Assembly: GCF_002943105.1 (NCBI RefSeq)
Contig: NZ_PTPZ01000001.1
Location: forward strand, 62,001-126,000
Length of the DNA: 64,000 bases
Reading direction: 5' to 3'
DNA from: Cloacibacterium normanense
GTDB lineage: Bacteria; Bacteroidota; Bacteroidia; Flavobacteriales; Weeksellaceae
Positions 14,883 through 23,789 of this stretch are shown piece by piece (position 1 is the first letter of the stretch; each line of letters begins with the position of its first letter). The notes below the pieces were generated by a model. The model made no database searches. It was given only the letters and a program-made list of their open reading frames with translations, and was not told the origin of the DNA. A program made the translations under genes and the position numbers.

Positions 14883-15902
14883 ATGAAAATCAATAGACTT
14901 TCACTTTTTGCAGCATGTATTCTTACTTGTGCTATGGCAATTGTAGCCTTGGCTTTCAATTACGTGCAACAAAAAGTGATTGCAGATACTCATTCTTTTT
15001 ACTTTTATCTAAGCATCAGTCTCGTTTTTATTGCATTGCTTAATTATTTCGTGTTAGAATTACTCTTTAATTCTTATGGGAAGAAACAAATTAAGCGAAT
15101 TTCTGATATTCTCCCCGAAAATATTCTTCAAGAAGAGGAAAATGTAAATTTCCAACAATTAGGTGAGAGAATCCAAAAAAACGTTTCAGAAATCGACATG
15201 ATGAAAGAAATGGAAGATTACCGAAAAGAATACATCGGGAATGTTTCTCATGAGCTTAAAACGCCACTTTTTTCTATTCAAGGTTATGTAGAAACGCTGA
15301 AAGATGGTGCTGTAGAGAATTTAAACATTAGAGACAAATATCTAGAACGCATCGGGAATTCTGTAGAACGATTACTGAACATCGTCACTGATTTAGACCA
15401 GATTTCTAAATACGAAGCCGCAGAAATTTCTATCAACTATTCTGTTTTTGATATCAATGCTTTGACAAAAGAAATCTTCGATTTATTAGAAATCGAAGCG
15501 CATAAAAAATCTGCAAAATTAGTTTTGCAAACCTCGCAAACTGCTATTATGGTAAGAGCAGACAAGCAAAAAATTTCTCAAGTACTTACCAATCTTATTT
15601 CAAACGCCATTCATTATTCTAATAGGGAAGAAGCTTTGATTAAAGTAATCACCAAAAGTGAGCAAGAAAAAGTGAAAATTATCGTGCAAGATAACGGAAT
15701 GGGAATCAAGCCAGAAGTCTTGCCTAGAATTTTCGAAAGATTTTATAGGGTAGAAACCAGCAGAAACCGTAAAGACGGCGGTTCTGGGCTAGGTCTTGCC
15801 ATCGTAAAACATATTCTAGAAGCTCACCATCAAAGCATTACTGTAGAAAGCAAATATCTAGAAGGAACGCTCTTCACTTTTTATCTAGAAAAAGCTTTGT
15901 AG
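14883..15902 (+). CDS. sensor histidine kinase
   Basis: A 339-residue membrane kinase, the partner of the regulator just upstream. Two transmembrane segments (about residues 9-28 and 38-60) are separated by a very short periplasmic loop of about ten residues, so it probably does not bind an external ligand through a large sensor domain. The H-box is YIGNVSHELKTPLFSIQGY near residue 122, the N-box LTNLISNAIHYSN, G1 VQDNGMGIKPE and G2 GGSGLGLAIVK. No PAS domain is visible. Small-loop kinases of this type often sense through partner proteins. Confidence 0.92.
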   Translation: MKINRLSLFAACILTCAMAIVALAFNYVQQKVIADTHSFYFYLSISLVFIALLNYFVLELLFNSYGKKQIKRISDILPENILQEEENVNFQQLGERIQKNVSEIDMMKEMEDYRKEYIGNVSHELKTPLFSIQGYVETLKDGAVENLNIRDKYLERIGNSVERLLNIVTDLDQISKYEAAEISINYSVFDINALTKEIFDLLEIEAHKKSAKLVLQTSQTAIMVRADKQKISQVLTNLISNAIHYSNREEALIKVITKSEQEKVKIIVQDNGMGIKPEVLPRIFERFYRVETSRNRKDGGSGLGLAIVKHILEAHHQSITVESKYLEGTLFTFYLEKAL

Positions 15903-16005
15903 TATTAATAATTTCTGTATATTGGCACCAGAAAACGCTGGGAATTTAATAAAAACTTTTTTGAATAAAAATTTATTTTTTTAGAAAGTCAAGTTTCTTT
16001 TGTTT

Positions 16006-16013
16006 TATCTTTG
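16006..16013 (+). promoter_or_regulatory. -7 box TATCTTTG upstream of the pRiA4b-like gene
   Basis: An exact TAnnTTTG match 79 bases before the ATG at 16092. A -33 TTG at the usual spacing is not obvious. The rest of the 189-base gap is AT-rich with no other feature seen. Confidence 0.35.
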
Positions 16014-16091
16014 TAACCGAAATTTTAAACATCAAAATCAATAAAAATACTTTAATACAATTAGCTTCTAAATATTAGTAAAAAGTAAAAT

Positions 16092-16673
16092 ATGGTTTAT
16101 AAAATTAGAGTAATTCTAGATTCAAAAGACAATATTTTTAGAGATATTGAAATTAAAGAAAAGCAAACCCTTTGGAATTTACATAACGGGATTAAAAGTG
16201 CTTTCAGTTTGCAAGGTGACGAATTGTCTATGTTCACTATTCTAGACGAAGAAGGAATGGAAGTAAAAACCGTTCCACTAGAAGACATGAGCGATGATGG
16301 TGACGGAGAAATTATGTCAGATGTTTACCTGATGGAAGCCTTCGAAGAAGTAGGAGACAAAGTGCAGTTTCAGTATGGTCTAATCGATTTATGGGAATTT
16401 TTCTGTGAATTGGTAGAGATTATAGACGAGAAACCAGCCGTAAATTATCCTATTACTGTTTTTAGATTTGGTAACGTTCCATTAAAGGCTCCAGGAAAAT
16501 CTGGTGGCGCTTCTGGTAAAGCATCAGTTGCTGCTGCTTTCATGGATGATGATTTTGCAGATTTAGAAGCAGACTTTAAAGATGATTTTGATGACGAGTT
16601 TGCTACGGAAGACGAAGACGAAGATGATGGTTTTGGCGATGATTTCATCGATGATGGAGGTGAAGATGATTAA
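16092..16673 (+). CDS. pRiA4b ORF-3-like protein with acidic tail
   Basis: A 193-residue protein. The N-terminal 110 residues (YKIRVILDSKDNIFRDIEI, TLWNLHNGIKSAF) look like the plasmid pRiA4b ORF-3 / IS1096 TnpR-like fold, a domain of unknown function found in plasmid and chromosomal genes. The last 45 residues are almost entirely Asp/Glu with Phe and Gly, after a short Gly/Ala/Ser linker. No transposase or mobile element lies nearby, so it is likely a resident cytoplasmic gene. A terminator follows. Confidence 0.75.
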   Translation: MVYKIRVILDSKDNIFRDIEIKEKQTLWNLHNGIKSAFSLQGDELSMFTILDEEGMEVKTVPLEDMSDDGDGEIMSDVYLMEAFEEVGDKVQFQYGLIDLWEFFCELVEIIDEKPAVNYPITVFRFGNVPLKAPGKSGGASGKASVAAAFMDDDFADLEADFKDDFDDEFATEDEDEDDGFGDDFIDDGGEDD

Positions 16674-16693
16674 ATAATATTGAAATTTATGAT

Positions 16694-16723
16694 AAAAATC
16701 CGGAAAACTTTTCCGGATTTTTT
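16694..16723 (+). terminator. hairpin terminator after the pRiA4b-like gene
   Basis: Inverted repeat AATCCGGAAAA / TTTTCCGGATT followed by a T-run, about 20 bases after the stop codon. Confidence 0.8.
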
Positions 16724-16724
16724 A

Positions 16725-16753
16725 TTGGTTTTAGCATACAATCACTACATTTG
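16725..16753 (+). promoter_or_regulatory. promoter of the GH13 lipoprotein gene
   Basis: TTG at 16725-16727, an 18-base spacer, then TACATTTG at 16746-16753, a full match to the Bacteroidota primary-sigma consensus. The ATG is 20 bases downstream, giving a short leader. Confidence 0.6.
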
Positions 16754-16772
16754 TTTCGCTAAAATTTCAACT

Positions 16773-18122
16773 ATGAAAAAGCTATTTTTATCTGCAATGT
16801 TAGGCTTGTCACTAATCTCTTGCAGTGCTTTACAAAATCAGAAAACAATGACAACTGACTGGAAACACACCACCAACATTTATGAAGTAAACGTAAGACA
16901 ATTTTCTAAAGAAGGAACCTTCAAAGCTGTAGAAAAAGAATTACCAAGACTTAAAAAAATGGGCGTAGAAACACTTTGGTTTATGCCAATTACACCTATT
17001 GCTCAAAAAAATAAAAAAGGAACACTTGGTAGTCAATATGCTGCACAAGATTATACCTCTATCAATCCAGAATTTGGGACTTTAGAAGATTTCAAAAGTG
17101 TAGTAAATGAAGCTCATAAAATGGGTTTTAAAGTCATCATCGATTGGGTGGCGAATCATACTGGTTGGGATCATGTTTGGACCAAAACTCATCCAGATTT
17201 TTATTTGATGGATCCTAAAACCAATGATTTCCAAATCGCTTCTGGAATGGATGATATCATAGAACTAAATTATCAAAACCCAAAAATGCGTGAAGCCATG
17301 ATTGAAGCCATGAAATATTGGGTAAGAGAAACGGATATTGATGGATTCAGATGTGATTTAGCTTCTTGGGTAGAAGTAGATTTCTGGCAACAAGCAAAAC
17401 CAGAAGTTGAAACCATAAAACCACTTTTTTGGTTAGGAGAATATGATGAATTAGACAACCCAGATTATGCAACAGTTTTTGATGCGAGTTACAGTTGGAA
17501 ATGGATGCATTTGACCAAAGAATTTTATCAGAAAAAATTACCACTTACGGATTTAACGAATCTATTGGCGCAATATTCTGCCATCGGAAACAAAAGCATG
17601 AGAGCTTGGTTTACCACCAATCATGACGAAAATACGTGGAACGGAACAGAATATGAAAAGTATGGAGAAATGGCAAAAACATTAGCCGTATTTTCTGCTA
17701 CTTGGAATGGAGTCCCATTGATGTACAACGGTCAAGAATTACCATTGTTAAATAAGAGATTAGAATTTTTTGAGAAAGACCCAATTCCTTGGAATGGCGA
17801 AAATAAATTAGAAAATTTCTACAAAAAATTATTCGAGCTTAAATCTAAAAATCCTGCATTGAGAGGTGGCGATGATCAAGCAACTACCCAAATTTTGAAA
17901 ACCAGCGCTCCAGATCAAGTTCTTGCTTATCTTAGAAAAAATGGAAATGATGAAGTTTTGGTAATCCTTAATTTATCAGATGCACAACATTTGAAAGTGC
18001 AGATTTTAGACGAAACGGTAAAAGGAAAATTCAAAAGTATTTTCTCTGGTTTAACCACAGATTTTGATACGAAACCTACCATTGAAATGTACAAATGGGA
18101 ACATATTGTTTTTGAGAAATAA
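16773..18122 (+). CDS. GH13 alpha-amylase-family lipoprotein
   Basis: A 449-residue glycoside hydrolase. The signal peptide MKKLFLSAMLGLSLISC carries a lipobox with the cysteine at residue 17, so it is an envelope lipoprotein. GH13 conserved regions: VIDWVANHTGWDH (region I), GFRCDLASWV with the nucleophile Asp (II), FWLGEYDE with the acid/base Glu (III) and FTTNHDENTW (IV). It should cleave alpha-glucosidic bonds in starch- or maltodextrin-like substrates; exact specificity is open. The ORF extends to 16680 but that extension runs through a terminator and promoter, so the ATG at 16773 is preferred. Confidence 0.92.
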   Translation: MKKLFLSAMLGLSLISCSALQNQKTMTTDWKHTTNIYEVNVRQFSKEGTFKAVEKELPRLKKMGVETLWFMPITPIAQKNKKGTLGSQYAAQDYTSINPEFGTLEDFKSVVNEAHKMGFKVIIDWVANHTGWDHVWTKTHPDFYLMDPKTNDFQIASGMDDIIELNYQNPKMREAMIEAMKYWVRETDIDGFRCDLASWVEVDFWQQAKPEVETIKPLFWLGEYDELDNPDYATVFDASYSWKWMHLTKEFYQKKLPLTDLTNLLAQYSAIGNKSMRAWFTTNHDENTWNGTEYEKYGEMAKTLAVFSATWNGVPLMYNGQELPLLNKRLEFFEKDPIPWNGENKLENFYKKLFELKSKNPALRGGDDQATTQILKTSAPDQVLAYLRKNGNDEVLVILNLSDAQHLKVQILDETVKGKFKSIFSGLTTDFDTKPTIEMYKWEHIVFEK

Positions 18123-18167
18123 AAATTTGTCAGATATCAGAAGATGGATGTTTGATGTGATAATAAA

Positions 18168-18230
18168 ATCAATAGAGTCGGGCTTTAGCCCGACTTTTTA
18201 ATAAATAATTCATTTAGACTTTAGTCAAAA
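18168..18230 (+). repeat. solo REP doublet (no transposase)
   Basis: ATCAATAG followed by hairpin GTCGGGCTTTAGCCCGAC (18177-18194), an AT-rich spacer, then TTTAGACTTTAGTCAAAA. It has the same architecture and length as the two copies flanking the transposase at 3381-3810. It ends 8 bases before the next ATG, so it sits in that gene's leader. Confidence 0.8.
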
Positions 18231-18238
18231 ATTATATT

Positions 18239-18679
18239 ATGAACAAAGCTGAACTTTTAGAACTGGTAAAACAAAAAATTTCTGAAAAAATTCAGAAATT
18301 AGAACAACTCATTGCCGAAACCAGAGCTTCTAACAATGATACCAAAAGTTCTATGGGAGACAAGTATGAAACTTCCCGAGAAATGCTTCAGCAAGAAATT
18401 AATAACCTTCAGCTTCAACTGAATGAACAACTGAAATCTCAACAGATTCTTAAAAACATTCAGACTATTTCTCATAAAACCGTCAATTTAGGAAGTTTAG
18501 TGGAAACAGATAAAGGCAAATTTTTCATTGCCGTTTCTTTAGGCGAATTGAGTTTTAATCAAGAAAAAATATTCATCATTTCGGCAGAATCTCCTTTAGC
18601 AAAAGCGATGAATGGTAAAAAAGAAGATGAAACATTCATTGTGAATAACTTAACTCAATTCATCAAAAATATTTGGTAA
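18239..18679 (+). CDS. GreA/GreB-like coiled-coil protein
   Basis: A 146-residue protein with an N-terminal helical coiled coil (about residues 1-85, rich in E, K, Q and L) and a C-terminal beta domain (TVNLGSLVETDKGKFFIAVS, SAESPLAKAMNGKKEDE) that resembles the FKBP-like C-terminal domain of transcript-cleavage factor GreA. It lacks the usual GreA N-terminal opening. Databases often label related flavobacterial proteins as 3-oxoacyl-ACP synthase, which the sequence does not support. Function is inferred: RNA-polymerase secondary-channel binding is possible. Confidence 0.6.
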   Translation: MNKAELLELVKQKISEKIQKLEQLIAETRASNNDTKSSMGDKYETSREMLQQEINNLQLQLNEQLKSQQILKNIQTISHKTVNLGSLVETDKGKFFIAVSLGELSFNQEKIFIISAESPLAKAMNGKKEDETFIVNNLTQFIKNIW

Positions 18680-18739
18680 AAATTTCATTAATTTGTAGAA
18701 GTCAACTCAGAACTTAGAACCAAGAATATTGAAACCATT

Positions 18740-19534
18740 ATGCAAAACTACCTCGATTTACTCCAACATATTTTAGACCACGGAACCGATAAAACAGATA
18801 GGACAGGAACGGGAACCAGAAGTGTTTTTGGTTACCAATTGCGATATGATTTGTCTAAAGGTTTTCCTCTGGTAACGACCAAAAAAGTACATTTGAAATC
18901 TATTATTTATGAATTGCTTTGGTTTTTAAAAGGCGATACAAACATCAAATATCTCACAGATAACGGTGTTTCCATTTGGAATGAATGGGCAGACGAAAAT
19001 GGAAATCTTGGTCCAGTTTACGGTGCACAATGGAGAACTTGGGAAGGTAAAGATGGAAAAGTGGTAGACCAAATCGTAGAAGTAGTAGAGCAAATCAAGA
19101 AAAATCCAGATTCTAGAAGACTCATCGTTTCTGCTTGGAATGCAGCAGAAATTCCCAATATGGCTTTAGCGCCTTGTCACGCATTATTTCAGTTTTATGT
19201 AGCAGATGGAAAATTGTCATTGCAATTGTATCAAAGAAGTGCTGATGTATTTTTGGGCGTTCCTTTTAACATCGCGAGTTATGCATTGTTGTGTATGATG
19301 GTGGCGCAAGTTTGTGGATTAGAAGTAGGTGATTATGTGCATACTTTCGGAGATGTTCATATTTACAACAACCATTTTGAGCAGGTAAAATTGCAACTTT
19401 CTCGTGAACCGAGAGCATTACCAACCATGAAACTCAACCCGGAAATTAAAGATTTATTTGATTTCGATTTTGAAGATTTTACATTAGAAAATTACAATCC
19501 ATATCCTGGAATCAAAGCGCCAGTTGCGATTTAA
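18740..19534 (+). CDS. thyA: thymidylate synthase
   Basis: This enzyme methylates dUMP to dTMP using methylene-tetrahydrofolate. The 264-residue length is that of classical ThyA. Motifs are [19 protein letters not shown] near the N-terminus, [20 protein letters not shown], the catalytic cysteine in [32 protein letters not shown], and the C-terminal [12 protein letters not shown]. All key residues are present. It lies about 60 bases after the GreA-like gene and ends at tandem terminators. Confidence 0.97.
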   Translation: MQNYLDLLQHILDHGTDKTDRTGTGTRSVFGYQLRYDLSKGFPLVTTKKVHLKSIIYELLWFLKGDTNIKYLTDNGVSIWNEWADENGNLGPVYGAQWRTWEGKDGKVVDQIVEVVEQIKKNPDSRRLIVSAWNAAEIPNMALAPCHALFQFYVADGKLSLQLYQRSADVFLGVPFNIASYALLCMMVAQVCGLEVGDYVHTFGDVHIYNNHFEQVKLQLSREPRALPTMKLNPEIKDLFDFDFEDFTLENYNPYPGIKAPVAI

Positions 19535-19558
19535 AAGATAATTCATTAAATATTTGAG

Positions 19559-19610
19559 AATCAAAATTTATTTCCTCTAAGATTTAGAGAGTAAATTTTG
19601 ATTTTTTTTT
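19559..19610 (+). terminator. first terminator after thyA
   Basis: Hairpin with ATCAAAATTTA / TAAATTTTGAT arms plus an inner CTCTAA/TTAGAG pairing, followed by a run of T. Confidence 0.75.
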
Positions 19611-19615
19611 AGGAT

Positions 19616-19662
19616 TTTGCCAAAGTTAATTTGAGAATAATTTTAACTTTGGCAAAGTTTTT
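19616..19662 (+). terminator. second inverted repeat/terminator after thyA
   Basis: A perfect 14-bp inverted repeat, TTTGCCAAAGTTAA / TTAACTTTGGCAAA, followed by TTTTT. It directly follows the first hairpin, so it is either a backup terminator or an operator for the downstream aminopeptidase gene. Confidence 0.6.
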
Positions 19663-19718
19663 ATACGTAACAAAGAGTACATAAATGGGACTAATTAACC
19701 GAAATACAAAATTTTAAA

Positions 19719-22220
19719 ATGAAGAAACTACTCATTGCAGCCTTATTTTTAGGGCTTTTTTCTACTGACAATTTTACTTTTGCTCAAACCGAAACTTCTG
19801 GCAGAACTGGTGTTTACAGAGCTACTCATACCAAATCTACAGAGTTGAAACACACCAAATTGCGTGTGAATTTCAATTTTGAAAAAGAACAAATGAACGG
19901 CGAAGCTTGGATTACCGCTTCTCCATTTTTTTATGCTTCTAATGAATTGGTTTTAGATGCTAAAGGAATGATTATTAATGAGGTGGCATTAGAAAAAAAT
20001 GGTGCAAGAACTCCTTTGAAATATGATTATAAAGAAGATATTCTAAAAATTTCTTTGGATAAAACTTACCAAAAAAATCAAGATTATACGGTTTATATCA
20101 AATATGTAGCGAGACCAAATGAAGTAAAACAAAAAGGTTCTGTTGCCATTAATGATGCGAAAGGACTTTATTTCATTAATGCTCAAGGAAAAGATGCAGA
20201 TAAACCTACACAAATCTGGACTCAAGGCGAAACAGAATCTTCTTCTTGTTGGTTTCCTACTATAGATAAACCTAATCAGAAAACCACACAGGAAATTTAC
20301 ATGACGGTTCCTAAACAATATGTAACCCTTTCTAACGGAATTTTAAAAAGTTCTGAAAATTTAGGCGATAACCTGAGAACGGATCATTGGGTAATGGACA
20401 AAAAACACGCTCCGTATTTATTTTTCATGGGAGTGGGAGAATATGCCGTGATTAAAGATAAATGGAGAAATATAGATGTAGATTATTATGTAGAAAAAGA
20501 ATACGAACCGTATGCAAAACAAATTTTCGGGAATACTCCAGAAATGATAGAGTTCTTTTCTAAAAAATTAAACTATGATTTTCCTTGGCAAAAATATGCA
20601 CAGATTGCAGGCAGAGATTACGTTTCTGGTGCTATGGAAAATACTACTGCAGTAATTCACGAAGAATCTGCACAGCAAAAAGCGGGTGATTTAGCAGACG
20701 AAAACAAATGGGAAGATGTAATTGCTCACGAATTATTCCACCATTGGTTCGGAGATTTGGTAACCGCAGAAAGTTGGAGTAATCTTACGGTAAATGAGAG
20801 TTTTGCAGATTATTCAGAATATCTTTGGAACGAATACAAGTACGGAAAAGACGAAGCCGATTATAAAAGATTAAAATCTCTTAGAAATTCTAAAGCAGAC
20901 CCAAGAAATTTTGGTAAAGATTTAGTGAGATTCAACTATGAAAGCAGAGAAGACATGTTTGATGGCGTTTCTTATAATAAAGGAGGCGGAATTCTGCACA
21001 TGTTAAGAAATTATTTGGGAGATGATGCATTTTTCGCTGGACTTTCAGATTATCTTAAAACCAATGAATATGGGACTGGAGAAGCGCATCAACTGAGACT
21101 TTCTTTGGAAAAAGTTTCGGGAAAAGATTTAAATTGGTTCTTTAATCAATGGTATTTCGGGAAAGGTTATCCTAAGTTAGAAGTAAAATCTACTTTTGAC
21201 CCGATGAAAAAACAAGTCACCGTAAATGTTACTCAAACGCAAGAAGAAAAATTTGAGTTTCCATTGTCGATTGATGTTTTAGAAAATGGTAAAATTTCTA
21301 GAAAAGAAGTTTGGGTAACGGCAAAAGCGAAAAATGACTTCGTTTTTGATGTGACTAAAAATCCTGAATTGATTAATGCAAATCCTGAAGGTTTATTGCT
21401 GAGCGATATTAAACAAGACAAAACACCAGAGCAATTATTTTTACAATACACTACTGCTAAAGATTTGTACAGCAAATACACGGCTATAGAAGAAGCAAAA
21501 GACCAAGTTTCTAAAAATCCATTTGCAGACAAATTATATGCAGCAGCTTTGAAAGATAAGTTTTACAGAAATAGATTGTTAGCATTGGAAGGTTTACCAG
21601 AAGATCCAAAATCATTTTTGGCAGATGTAGAAAAATTAGCGCAAAATGATGAGAAAAATTTGGTAAAAGGAGTTGCAATCGGTGTTTTAGCAAAAACTAA
21701 AAACCCTAAATATTTACCATTATTTGAAAAAGGAATCAATGCAATTTCTAATTCGGTGAAAGGAAATTCACTTTCTGGAATTGCTCAAGTTGCTCCTGAA
21801 AAAGTAGTAAATTATGCCGAAAAAATAGATTTAGAAAGCGCTTCGGAAGATTTAGTGATGACACTTTTGCCAGTGATTGTAAAAAATAAAATCACGAATC
21901 AAATGCCAAATATTGCATCTCTTGTAGCGTTTTATCCTTTTATTGGGTTTCAAAATCCTAAATTAGCAGCACCTGCAGAAGAAGGTTTCAATTGGATTAT
22001 GGATTCTGATAATACCAAAGCAGTACACAATCTTACGAAAGTTTTAGGACAAGCGAAAAGTCAAATTGGCGATAATGTACAAGCGAAAATGATGATTGTG
22101 CAAATGCTGAAAAAAGGTTTAGAAAGAAAGATGAAACTGTTCAGAGAAAATCCTTCAAGCACTAGTCTAAATACTCAAATAGAAATGCTGAATAAAGCAA
22201 TTACTTCTTACAGTAACTAA
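19719..22220 (+). CDS. M1 family aminopeptidase, exported
   Basis: An 833-residue zinc aminopeptidase. A signal peptide (MKKLLIAALFLGLFSTDNF, cleaved around residue 22) sends it to the periplasm. The exopeptidase motif is GAMENTTAVIHE near residue 305, the zinc site HELFHHWFGD near 340 with the third ligand Glu in NESFADYSEYLW. The C-terminal half is a helical repeat region. It releases N-terminal amino acids from peptides, probably as part of peptide nutrition. Length matches exported Bacteroidota M1 enzymes. Confidence 0.93.
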   Translation: MKKLLIAALFLGLFSTDNFTFAQTETSGRTGVYRATHTKSTELKHTKLRVNFNFEKEQMNGEAWITASPFFYASNELVLDAKGMIINEVALEKNGARTPLKYDYKEDILKISLDKTYQKNQDYTVYIKYVARPNEVKQKGSVAINDAKGLYFINAQGKDADKPTQIWTQGETESSSCWFPTIDKPNQKTTQEIYMTVPKQYVTLSNGILKSSENLGDNLRTDHWVMDKKHAPYLFFMGVGEYAVIKDKWRNIDVDYYVEKEYEPYAKQIFGNTPEMIEFFSKKLNYDFPWQKYAQIAGRDYVSGAMENTTAVIHEESAQQKAGDLADENKWEDVIAHELFHHWFGDLVTAESWSNLTVNESFADYSEYLWNEYKYGKDEADYKRLKSLRNSKADPRNFGKDLVRFNYESREDMFDGVSYNKGGGILHMLRNYLGDDAFFAGLSDYLKTNEYGTGEAHQLRLSLEKVSGKDLNWFFNQWYFGKGYPKLEVKSTFDPMKKQVTVNVTQTQEEKFEFPLSIDVLENGKISRKEVWVTAKAKNDFVFDVTKNPELINANPEGLLLSDIKQDKTPEQLFLQYTTAKDLYSKYTAIEEAKDQVSKNPFADKLYAAALKDKFYRNRLLALEGLPEDPKSFLADVEKLAQNDEKNLVKGVAIGVLAKTKNPKYLPLFEKGINAISNSVKGNSLSGIAQVAPEKVVNYAEKIDLESASEDLVMTLLPVIVKNKITNQMPNIASLVAFYPFIGFQNPKLAAPAEEGFNWIMDSDNTKAVHNLTKVLGQAKSQIGDNVQAKMMIVQMLKKGLERKMKLFRENPSSTSLNTQIEMLNKAITSYSN

Positions 22221-22240
22221 TTAATTTGTTCTGATAAATT

Positions 22241-22278
22241 AAAGCCCTTTTTACATTTTTTGTAAAAAGGGCTTTTTT
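22241..22278 (+). terminator. hairpin terminator after the aminopeptidase gene
   Basis: AAAGCCCTTTTTACA / TGTAAAAAGGGCTTT stem followed by T residues. Confidence 0.85.
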
Positions 22279-22385
22279 GATGTTAAAAATTATTTAGATT
22301 TAAAATAAAAAACAAAATTCTTAGTATAATTCTTTTGTCAGGAATTTTCAACTCGTTAAATTCGTACAAAAATTGAGGAATTATG

Positions 22386-23711
22386 ATGAAAATCGGAATC
22401 GAAGCGGCAAGTTTTTTTGTGCCAAGTTTATATTTAGAAATTAAGGATTTAGCCGAAAAAAGAGGAATAGAACCTGCAAAATTAGAAAAAGGTTTAGGAC
22501 TGAAGAGGATGGCTTTTCCCGATGTACACGAAGACGCAGCCACTTTTGCCGCAGAAGCACTTTTAAAACTCATACAAGATTATAAAATTAATCCCAAAGA
22601 AATTTCTAGAATTTATCTAGGAACAGAATCTGCGCTAGATGCTGCAAAACCTACCGCTACTTATGCCATGCAAATGGTAGAAAAAGAGCTAGAAAAAGAA
22701 TTTGGAGCGAGATGTTTCAAAAATTGTGATGTAGTAGATATGACTTTTGCGTGTGTAGGTGCTGTAGATGCGCTGCACAATTCTCTTGATTTTGTAAGAG
22801 CGAATCCTGAGAAAAAAGCCATTGTAATTGCTTCTGATTATGCGAAATATGAGTTGGATTCTACTGGAGAATATACGCAAGGTGGTGGTGCAGTTGCAGT
22901 TTTGGTTTCGGCAAATCCTACATTGTTGGAAATTGAAAATAAATTTGGAGTCGCTACAGAAAGTGTTTTTGATTTCTTTAAACCAAGAAGAGAAACGACT
23001 AAAAATTTGGTACAGAATTTACCAGACAGTTTCGCCGAAAAAGTAGAAATTTTTACAGATGAACCTGTTTTTGATGGTCAATATTCTAATCAATGTTACC
23101 AAGATAGAATTAGAGAAGCCTACCAACATTACAAAGAAGAAAGTGGAAGAGAAAAGCCTTATGAAAATTGGCGATTTCTGATTTTCCACCTTCCTTATGC
23201 ATTCCACGGGAAGAGATTATTTACTGAAATTTTTGGCTTAGAAAACGGAATGAATACCACCACTTCTGAAGATATTAAAGCCATCGCTCAAACCGATGAA
23301 TATAAAAATTTAGTTGCTGAGAAAATAGAAATTACGCAACGTGCAAGTTCAGAAATTGGGAATATGTACACCGCTTCTATTTTTATGGCGCTACTTTCTG
23401 CTTTCCAAGTTTCTTATGAAAATGGGGATGAATTAGCAGGAAAAGAACTAGGGTTTTTAGCCTACGGAAGCGGAAGTAAATCTAAAGTTTTTGCTGGGAA
23501 AATAGGGCGCGAATGGAAATCTGTGGTAGAAAAATGGAATATTTTTGAAGTGCTGAATCAGCGCAGAGCAATAGATTTTGATACGTATGAAAATCTCCAC
23601 AGAAAAAAACTCAGTACTTCTGTGAATCCAGATTGGAAAGGATTTGGATTGGTAAAGGTAGAAAAAGAAAGCCCAGTTTTAGTGGGAGCAAGATATTATG
23701 AAAGAAAATAG
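22386..23711 (+). CDS. hydroxymethylglutaryl-CoA synthase family protein
   Basis: A 441-residue thiolase-fold enzyme that condenses acetyl-CoA with acetoacetyl-CoA, the entry to the mevalonate isoprenoid route used by many Flavobacteriia. The catalytic cysteine lies in VDMTFACVGAVDALH near residue 118, the glutamate in YLGTESALDAAKPT near 82, and the histidine in FHLPYAFHGKRLF near 275. ATG codons at 22383 and 22386 are adjacent; MKIGIEAASFF from the second is the family-like start. Confidence 0.92.
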   Translation: MKIGIEAASFFVPSLYLEIKDLAEKRGIEPAKLEKGLGLKRMAFPDVHEDAATFAAEALLKLIQDYKINPKEISRIYLGTESALDAAKPTATYAMQMVEKELEKEFGARCFKNCDVVDMTFACVGAVDALHNSLDFVRANPEKKAIVIASDYAKYELDSTGEYTQGGGAVAVLVSANPTLLEIENKFGVATESVFDFFKPRRETTKNLVQNLPDSFAEKVEIFTDEPVFDGQYSNQCYQDRIREAYQHYKEESGREKPYENWRFLIFHLPYAFHGKRLFTEIFGLENGMNTTTSEDIKAIAQTDEYKNLVAEKIEITQRASSEIGNMYTASIFMALLSAFQVSYENGDELAGKELGFLAYGSGSKSKVFAGKIGREWKSVVEKWNIFEVLNQRRAIDFDTYENLHRKKLSTSVNPDWKGFGLVKVEKESPVLVGARYYERK

Positions 23712-23715
23712 AAAA

Positions 23716-23740
23716 GCTGAGAAAAATCTCAGTTTTTTTT
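23716..23740 (+). terminator. hairpin terminator after the HMG-CoA synthase gene
   Basis: CTGAGA / TCTCAG stem with AAAA loop and a run of eight T, 5 bases after the stop codon. Confidence 0.8.
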
Positions 23741-23741
23741 A

Positions 23742-23772
23742 TTGATTTTGTAACTATAATTTATTATATTTG
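23742..23772 (+). promoter_or_regulatory. promoter of the first giant surface-protein gene
   Basis: TTG at 23742-23744, a 20-base spacer and TATATTTG at 23765-23772; the ATG follows 17 bases later. Confidence 0.6.
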
Positions 23773-23789
23773 GATATAAATGAACTTTA

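Noticed and set aside
18239-18679. 3-oxoacyl-ACP synthase label for the 146-residue protein
   Set aside because: There is no thiolase fold or catalytic Cys-His-His pattern. The coiled coil and beta domain resemble GreA instead.
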